From contig JABMCL010001864.1 of the NCBI GenBank assembly GCA_018857735.1, positions 274,501-338,500 on the forward strand: a DNA stretch of 64,000 bases. The letters are read 5' to 3'. The notes below the pieces were generated by a model. It had not been told where the DNA came from and searched no databases. It saw only the letters and a list, made by a program, of their open reading frames with translations. This document shows positions 48,401-55,935 of this stretch, piece by piece. The stretch comes from Alviniconcha marisindica (lineage: Eukaryota; Mollusca; Gastropoda; Provannidae). The position numbers and the translations under genes were made by a program. The first letter of the stretch is position 1, and each line of letters begins with the position of its first letter.

Positions 48401-50276
48401 CCACTCATCCAGTACAGTAAACAAGAGACCCTGTGTTAAAGACTAGCAACAGAATGAAAGGCTGGCATATTCCTGACAAAACCTTCACTGTAAGCAACGG
48501 CACATGTTTATTAATGATGAGACATACCAGCTGCAATCAAATGAAGCAGACTCCAATAGTTTTAATGCTGCAATCAGACTCAAACCATCATGCATTCCAC
48601 CAGCCAACACAGTGCCGCACAGTGGTCAGATCAAAAGCTTGTGGGAAAGTAACTATGAGAGGTGGGGCTGGGAGCACAGTGCAGAAGCTTTCAATGCAGC
48701 TGGGAAAAAGAATCGACTCTCGTTGAACCAATCACTCTTGTTGAATCAGTCACTTTCTGTGACTTCATTCAGTAAACATGGTACTTAACGTCCACAGAAA
48801 CCATAAGGCATCCATTCAGGCTTACAAGTGTGCTTAGATACAAACTACAAATAAGGGCAAGCATGCAGTCTCACACCAAACTAAAGCTAACCTAACCTAA
48901 AGCAGAAGAGCACCAAAGTAAACGCAAGACCCACAAGACCCATTACCTGTCGCAGAGGTAAAAGTAGCACATGATTAGCCCCAGCTTGGCCAGTGGAACA
49001 AGGATGTTGTACAGGGTGTCGATAAAATCCTTGGGACTGTCATTTGTGTTGCTGCCGTTGCTACGCTGGCCATTCTCTGTGCATAGACATTACAAAGTAT
49101 GTATCTCTCTCTCTCAAAAAAAAAAAAAAAAGAGAGAGAGAGAGGGAGAAAGGTGTGTATGTTAGGGGTGGGGTGAGAGACAGGGAGGATAAGGAGACTG
49201 CACAGAAAAATATCTCAAGAATTTAAAACCCTGAACCCACGATCATCGAGGTTGTGGAAGAAGTTCACTGACTTTACTTGAAACAGAAAAAGAACAGAAA
49301 AACAACAACCTGTTTAACTACTTTTGTACAATAAGCATTCTATGTTATATACTACTGTTATTGTCCAGTGCCTTAACCACACCACCTCCAACATGCCTTA
49401 ACAAGCGGCGAACACATAAGTCTCCATGTCCAACAGCAGCCCATCTGAACACTTTCCTGCCAAGACACAAAACACAACAGCTCTGACTTAACCAACCTTA
49501 ATCCTGATGAAGGGCCAAAGTGCGAGCACGGGCCGGCTGCAGATTTTCAAGTGCTTGAAACAACTGCTAAATGAACATGCTTTTGCTGTCACGGCAACAG
49601 GCGATGGTCCAGAAACCCTTCCCTGCAGGCAGCAGCATGCTAAGCCATGCCGAGTGACCAAAAGATGGAAACAGTTAACTGCACTAACCTGGTCTTGCTT
49701 TCAAAGCCAGTCGACGTAGCCGTCGCCTGTACAGAAGCAGGGCCACTGCTGACACCATGCTAGAGAAAAGAAAAAAGAGGAAGAAAGCCTCTGTAATGTA
49801 ACCATATGATCTGAGAGCAGTGCAACATGTAATAGCAATTCATTGCACCACATGGTATTTCATACTATGAAATACCTGTTTTGGTGCAGACATCAGATTC
49901 CAAAAGATCACTTTTGATGCAAATTCATAAATCAGTTACCCCCTCCCCCCACCTGATCATTTTTGATGTAAATTCTCAAATCTGTGCACAGGTAATGCTG
50001 CACACAATCTGTCCCTTTTGGGGTACATAAGATGTGTGGCATCTTTTGACTGAAACACAGACTTTTCTCAAGCACCGTTGAACACAGCATAACATATATA
50101 ACATTATAATTATCCCTCAATCAAGTTTCGTTTTTATATACATGCATGTACGTTCATTTTCACTCTGTTACATTTATGACAAACAACATGTAATAGCATT
50201 TCACTGAACCACAAGGTCTCAATTTTACTAAACAAACACCGTAACTGTCAATTTCTGGAAGCAAGTTCACTACCAC

Positions 50277-50313
<37 letters not shown>

Positions 50314-51865
50314 CAAATGACCCCATTGGGGTTTCTGAAATAAATTCTTGTCTTCACAGACAAAGCTTACCAGACAAGAAAGGCGGCAGCGGTGATGATC
50401 TGAAGTGTGGTTGCTGGCTCTGGGGTGTTGCAGCAGGTTCCGTCATGGTGGTTCATGTCATTGTTGCAGTACAGGTTCAGCAGCATCTGGGCATTCTGCC
50501 AATTAAGCATAACAATAAGCACTTAAATTAAAACCACTCTGAAAACCTGTCCGTTTAAAGTTCACTCTGGCTAACAAAACTCTCCGTCTTTCAGCATGTT
50601 CTCAAGTTATTTCAGATGAGACAACAAGCAATGCTTCGTCTTGTGTCCTTGGTAACAGACATCATACTCTGAAATACCAGTTTTGGTGCAGACATCAGAT
50701 TCCAAAAGATCACTTTTGATGCAAATTTATAAATCTGTTATCACTTTTGATGCAAATTCTTAAATTTGTTCCCCCCCACCCTACCCACCCAACAACACCT
50801 ACCCTACAAAGCGCTCAAATGCCATTCTGTACAGCTATTTTCAAGAATGACCCCTGCCGCTCCTCAACTGATGGATTTCCGTCTACTGATGGACACATCT
50901 GATGTCTGTTAGTATCATGTACCAGGACCAGCAGCTTAGAATCATGCCCCGCCCCTTCCTCACCAGACTGAGAGCTGACTGTGCCATGTGCAGACCGTCT
51001 GAACTCTCCTGCTTCAAGCCTTGCGACACCAGTCGAGCCGAGCTCCATATCGTGGCTTCACTGTTGTCCCTGAAATACATGGGTGGCACCGACATAGACT
51101 GTGTGAACAAACCTTATTATTGCACAGTGAGCTGTCACATTTCAGTGATTCTTGTGCCTGTTTCCACCACAGTATCCCACAAGGAACACCCTTTCAATCA
51201 TAGCTGTGCTTTGTTTTTTAACCTACTTGCTCCCAGAATGATCAACACTCTTTCTCTGTAGAAATCCCGAAAACAAAAGAACTCTAAATTTCAATCCAGT
51301 ATTTGTGCCAGAAAGCCAAGGAAACAACAACAACAGGAGCAACAACAACAAACAACAAAAGCACCAAAAAGCTGGCATGACATTTGCACACCATCGAGAT
51401 GCAATTTACCCTCTGCATATTACATAATTCAAATCTTACATCATTCAAAACACAGATATCCAGTTCTATTTATGGGACATTACAGGGTGCTGTAGGAATT
51501 TCAACATTAAATTTTAAGAGTCCTGTGCAGGATGGCCTGGCCATGAGAGTGTTATTTTCCCAAGGTGTTAACTCGGTTTTTGGATTACTGGACTAAAATC
51601 TGTTCCATATGGATACAAGAATTAAAGTGTGAGTGAGTGAATATGTGTGTGTGCATGTGTGCATGCATTTGTGTATGTGCATCATGTGTTTTTGTGTGCA
51701 TGTGTGTGTGAACATGCATGACTGCATGTGTGTATGTATGCACACACTTGCCCGCAGTGTATGTGTGTGTGTGTGTGTGTGTATGCATACATGTGTCAGT
51801 GAGTGTGTGAATGAATGTATGTGTGTGTGCATACATGTGTGTGTGTGTGCATATAATTGTATGTG

Positions 51866-51906
<41 letters not shown>

Positions 51907-51947
51907 GCATATAATTGTATGTGTGTGTGTGTGTGTGTGCATATAAT

Positions 51948-51983
<36 letters not shown>

Positions 51984-53983
51984 CACGCGCACATGCACAA
52001 ACACTGGCCTGTAGTGATTATGTATGGACTTACAAAAGCTCAATGGCAGCCTTGTTGTAGAGATCAATCTGCTGGTTGGTGATCATGGAGCGATTCACCG
52101 AAAGCTTGGCCTCAACTACCGGATCTAGCAACAACAACAAATGATGCAAACAGTACAAAATGCATACAGCACAAAAATTCCTGATTAATAATTTGATCCA
52201 GTCAAAACCAAACAGCAACCAAGGACACAAACACCAAGCTGATGTTCAGCTTACTGTGATTCGCCTCCATACAAGTCCCCATTCCTTACCTTGCAACATC
52301 CAGATCACGTGCGTAGATGGCCTCAACTTGTTGATTAATGGCTTGATGGTGGACAGATTGGCTAAAGAAAAACAGATTTGAAAGATGTATCAGTAAAGAT
52401 GATCAGAATATGCACATACTGTGTGAAACAAAATTCCCGAAAGTGTTGTCAACCACATTTTTGGTGTTACATGTATACTATAGCACCCATGTTTAAAAAT
52501 CTCTCCACCCCCTCCTTATCTACTGTCTATGCCTCTGTTTTGTAAACACAGTACTCATGTTTAAAGCAAACTCTAACAGAATGTATCCCTCCCCTTATCT
52601 GCTGTCTACATCTGTTTTGTAAACACAGTACTCATGTTTAAAGCAAACTCTAACAGAATTTATCCCTCCCCTTATCTGCTGTCTACATCTCTGTTTTGTA
52701 AACAAAGCACTCATGTTTAAAGCAAACTCAAGAGATTTTATCCCTCCCCTTAACTGCCGTCTACTGCATTTCTGGTATTTCATAAATTGCACATGAAAAC
52801 TCTGTACCTTGATCCATTCAGGAAAAGAAAAAAAACGGAGATCAAAACACATATGTCACTCTGCTGAACCAGTTTCATGCACAAAGGACTGTCCTATATT
52901 TGAATACAATGGGCTATTGCTTTAAATTACACACAAGCAATGCCCACTGCAAATGGAATTGGGGGGCGGGGGTGGGGGGTGGGGGGTAAGGGGCTGCTTT
53001 GTAAATAATATGGCACTGGCAAAACATCATATTGTACATTCTTCTTCTTCTGTCTGCCTTCTTTTTCTTCAATGCCAAGTGAGAGTCACAATATGTTTGC
53101 CAGGACTTTGTTGTGTCCCTTGAGTGTGGTTAATTCCCTTGATAATTCTACAGAAGTCCCAGAGGCTTCATTCTGTTCCAGAGTACCACAATAATAAAAA
53201 AAAGGATTAAGAATTTCTTTCAGAAACCATAATGGGGGGGGGGGGGGTATTATGACAGAATAAACACACAATAAGCCACTGTTTTACAGCACAATTATCT
53301 AGGATACTAGAAAATAACTTTAAAAAGAAAACAACAAGTAAGTAACTTGGTGCTTTACGCTCAGTCAACCATTATGGTTATATTAGGGCAATAAACAACA
53401 AACAAACAACTTGCAGAAGGCGCATAGATTAAAAAAATAGATCATATTTTAATCAATGGACTAAAATTACCAGTAAGAATCCCCCCTCCCCCCCCAGAAG
53501 AAAAGCTTTACAAACCTTTGAAGTTATTCAGTGCCTGTTTGCTTCCATTGAACATGTGTATGCTCCACTGAAACGATAAAAGTAGTTTGTTCTGTTATGA
53601 AAATACCAGTAGAGCCTGACAATCCCACTGTTCATACACTGCCCCACCCTATCTTGTTCACACACATACTCATAATCATATACATATTATGTACATTCAT
53701 GTGCATTTTTTTAAATAGGCACACACAAAAGACATACATGTACACGTGTTTACACAACAAAATTTACAAACACAGGTGTGTTTGTGCACACAAAGGCACA
53801 CTGCTGAGTAATAACTAGTAGGCTTGGTTGTGCAACTCTTTTGCAAATTTCTGGTGAAATGCATGTGAAGGCTTGTTACAAAACTCACAAACATGAAACA
53901 AACACATTCATTCAGGCATACACACACAGTCATACATGGTTGTTTACACACACATGCTCAAGCATTTGCACGCACACCACACA

Positions 53984-54027
<44 letters not shown>

Positions 54028-55894
54028 ATTCACACACATATGCACTCACACCCACACCTGAAACAAACATATTCATGCAGGCATATACACACACAGTCAT
54101 ACATGATTGTTAACACACACATGTTCAAGCATTTGCACACACACACACAGATTCACACACATATGTACTCACACACACACACACACAGATGCACTCACAC
54201 ACACCCTGTCCCTACTCACAGTTGCACTGCCAGTGATGACAAGGTTGGGTCTTTCCCCAGGCTGAACACTCTTAAGCCAGTTGTGATAAACATCATACAT
54301 GGATGCATTCACCATTGGACGCCACAAAAAGTCCTGTCACAAACAGAAAGAGAAGACACAATACCCTGGCTACTTAAAAGCACACTAGGTCAGATGGAAA
54401 GGCAGATCTGCCAAGCCTACCCTCACACAGCCTAAACCAACAGGATTCTTAATGCAACACGATGATGTCCATATACCTAGATACCACAACAAGAAGCTAC
54501 AGACAATGCAAATAGCCGCTGGGACTCATGAGAATGTGTGTGTTGCCAACTCCAAACTGGTTGATGACTGGCTGTTTTCATGATTGTTTGGACTCATGGC
54601 AGTCTGCTGGATTCGCAGTGGCGTGTATTACAAGCGAATGTAACAATCTATGCATGCAGTGCAGCTGCAGGAACACTGTCCTGCACATATAACAACACTA
54701 ACACGTAACAGGCCACAAATCACTCTAGATCATGTGTGACCTCTTTACACGCAACAGTGTGACAGACAGAGATGTTTAAGCCGTTTTTATGAACCCTAAG
54801 TTTCTCAACTTAGGTAAAAACAGTCTTTGCTACTGTCTTTCACAAAACCGGACTATTCAGCATTGAAGCCAAGAAGATGACAAACAAGAAAAAGACTTAT
54901 GTGTGCACATACCTACACAACTGGGGATCATCACAACACTCATTCAGTATATATCTGTACAGCATCTATTACAAATAACGTCCATGAGTCATTTTTCTTT
55001 CTTTCTTTATCAAATGTAATTTGCATGCACTGGAGATAACTAAATTTAGCAAATGCAAATAAATTAAAAAACTGTACATTTATCATGTACTCATCTATGC
55101 AATGAGAGCTCACATAATACAATATTCTATCATTCTAAAAATTATACACCTAAAGCACAGTCCTACCAAAACAATTTACAGAAGGTATTACATGGAAACA
55201 TACACACACACACACTCTGACTGTAGCAGACACTGGGTACTGATATTAGTTGGGGCAGAAATAACATGAGAAGAGGAAGGTTTCAGTTTGGTTTTAAAAG
55301 ATGACAGGGTTGAGCTAGAGTCATGTGGGAGTGAATTCCAAATGTGGGGTCCAAAGCAAGAGAAAGTGTAAAAGTCTTGAGGTTGTATTACTGGATTTTC
55401 AGCATGATCCTCCAGAAAAATGTCTTTATTCCTCCTGCTTAGCTACACAGAAACATGAGTGTTACTATCACTAATATTTGCACTACAACTACGGAACCCA
55501 TGGGAAAGAAACGAACAAAAATCAGGTGGTCTTGACTTTGCAAAGACATAACCACTCACTACTGCACGATGCAGTAAACCTCCCTGAATAAGTAATGTTC
55601 AAATGGAGAGACGTGGTCACTTTAACAGAAAATACAAAAGGCTATTCCCTGGCACTTACCACTCTGGCACTGATTTTTTCATCACTGAAGTGCATGTCAG
55701 AGTGAGACTTGTAGCCCTCCACCACATCTCTACTCAGCAGATTGACGAACTCAAAGTACAGCTGGCGAATCCGAGAATCACCAATAAATGCGATGTGGTT
55801 ACGCCCGCCCCAGTAGGAGATGTAGTGCATGCACATTCGTGCATCCCTGCAAAGGAACAAAAAATGTATTAGAACTATACAATGAAGTAATGTA

Positions 55895-55935
<41 letters not shown>

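Noticed and set aside
49507..49719. Plus-strand 70-codon frame
   Set aside because: Overlaps the antisense of CASD1 exon 10 and has no recognisable motif.
51585..52067. 160-codon His/Thr-rich open frame
   Set aside because: Translation of the CA/TG compound microsatellite.
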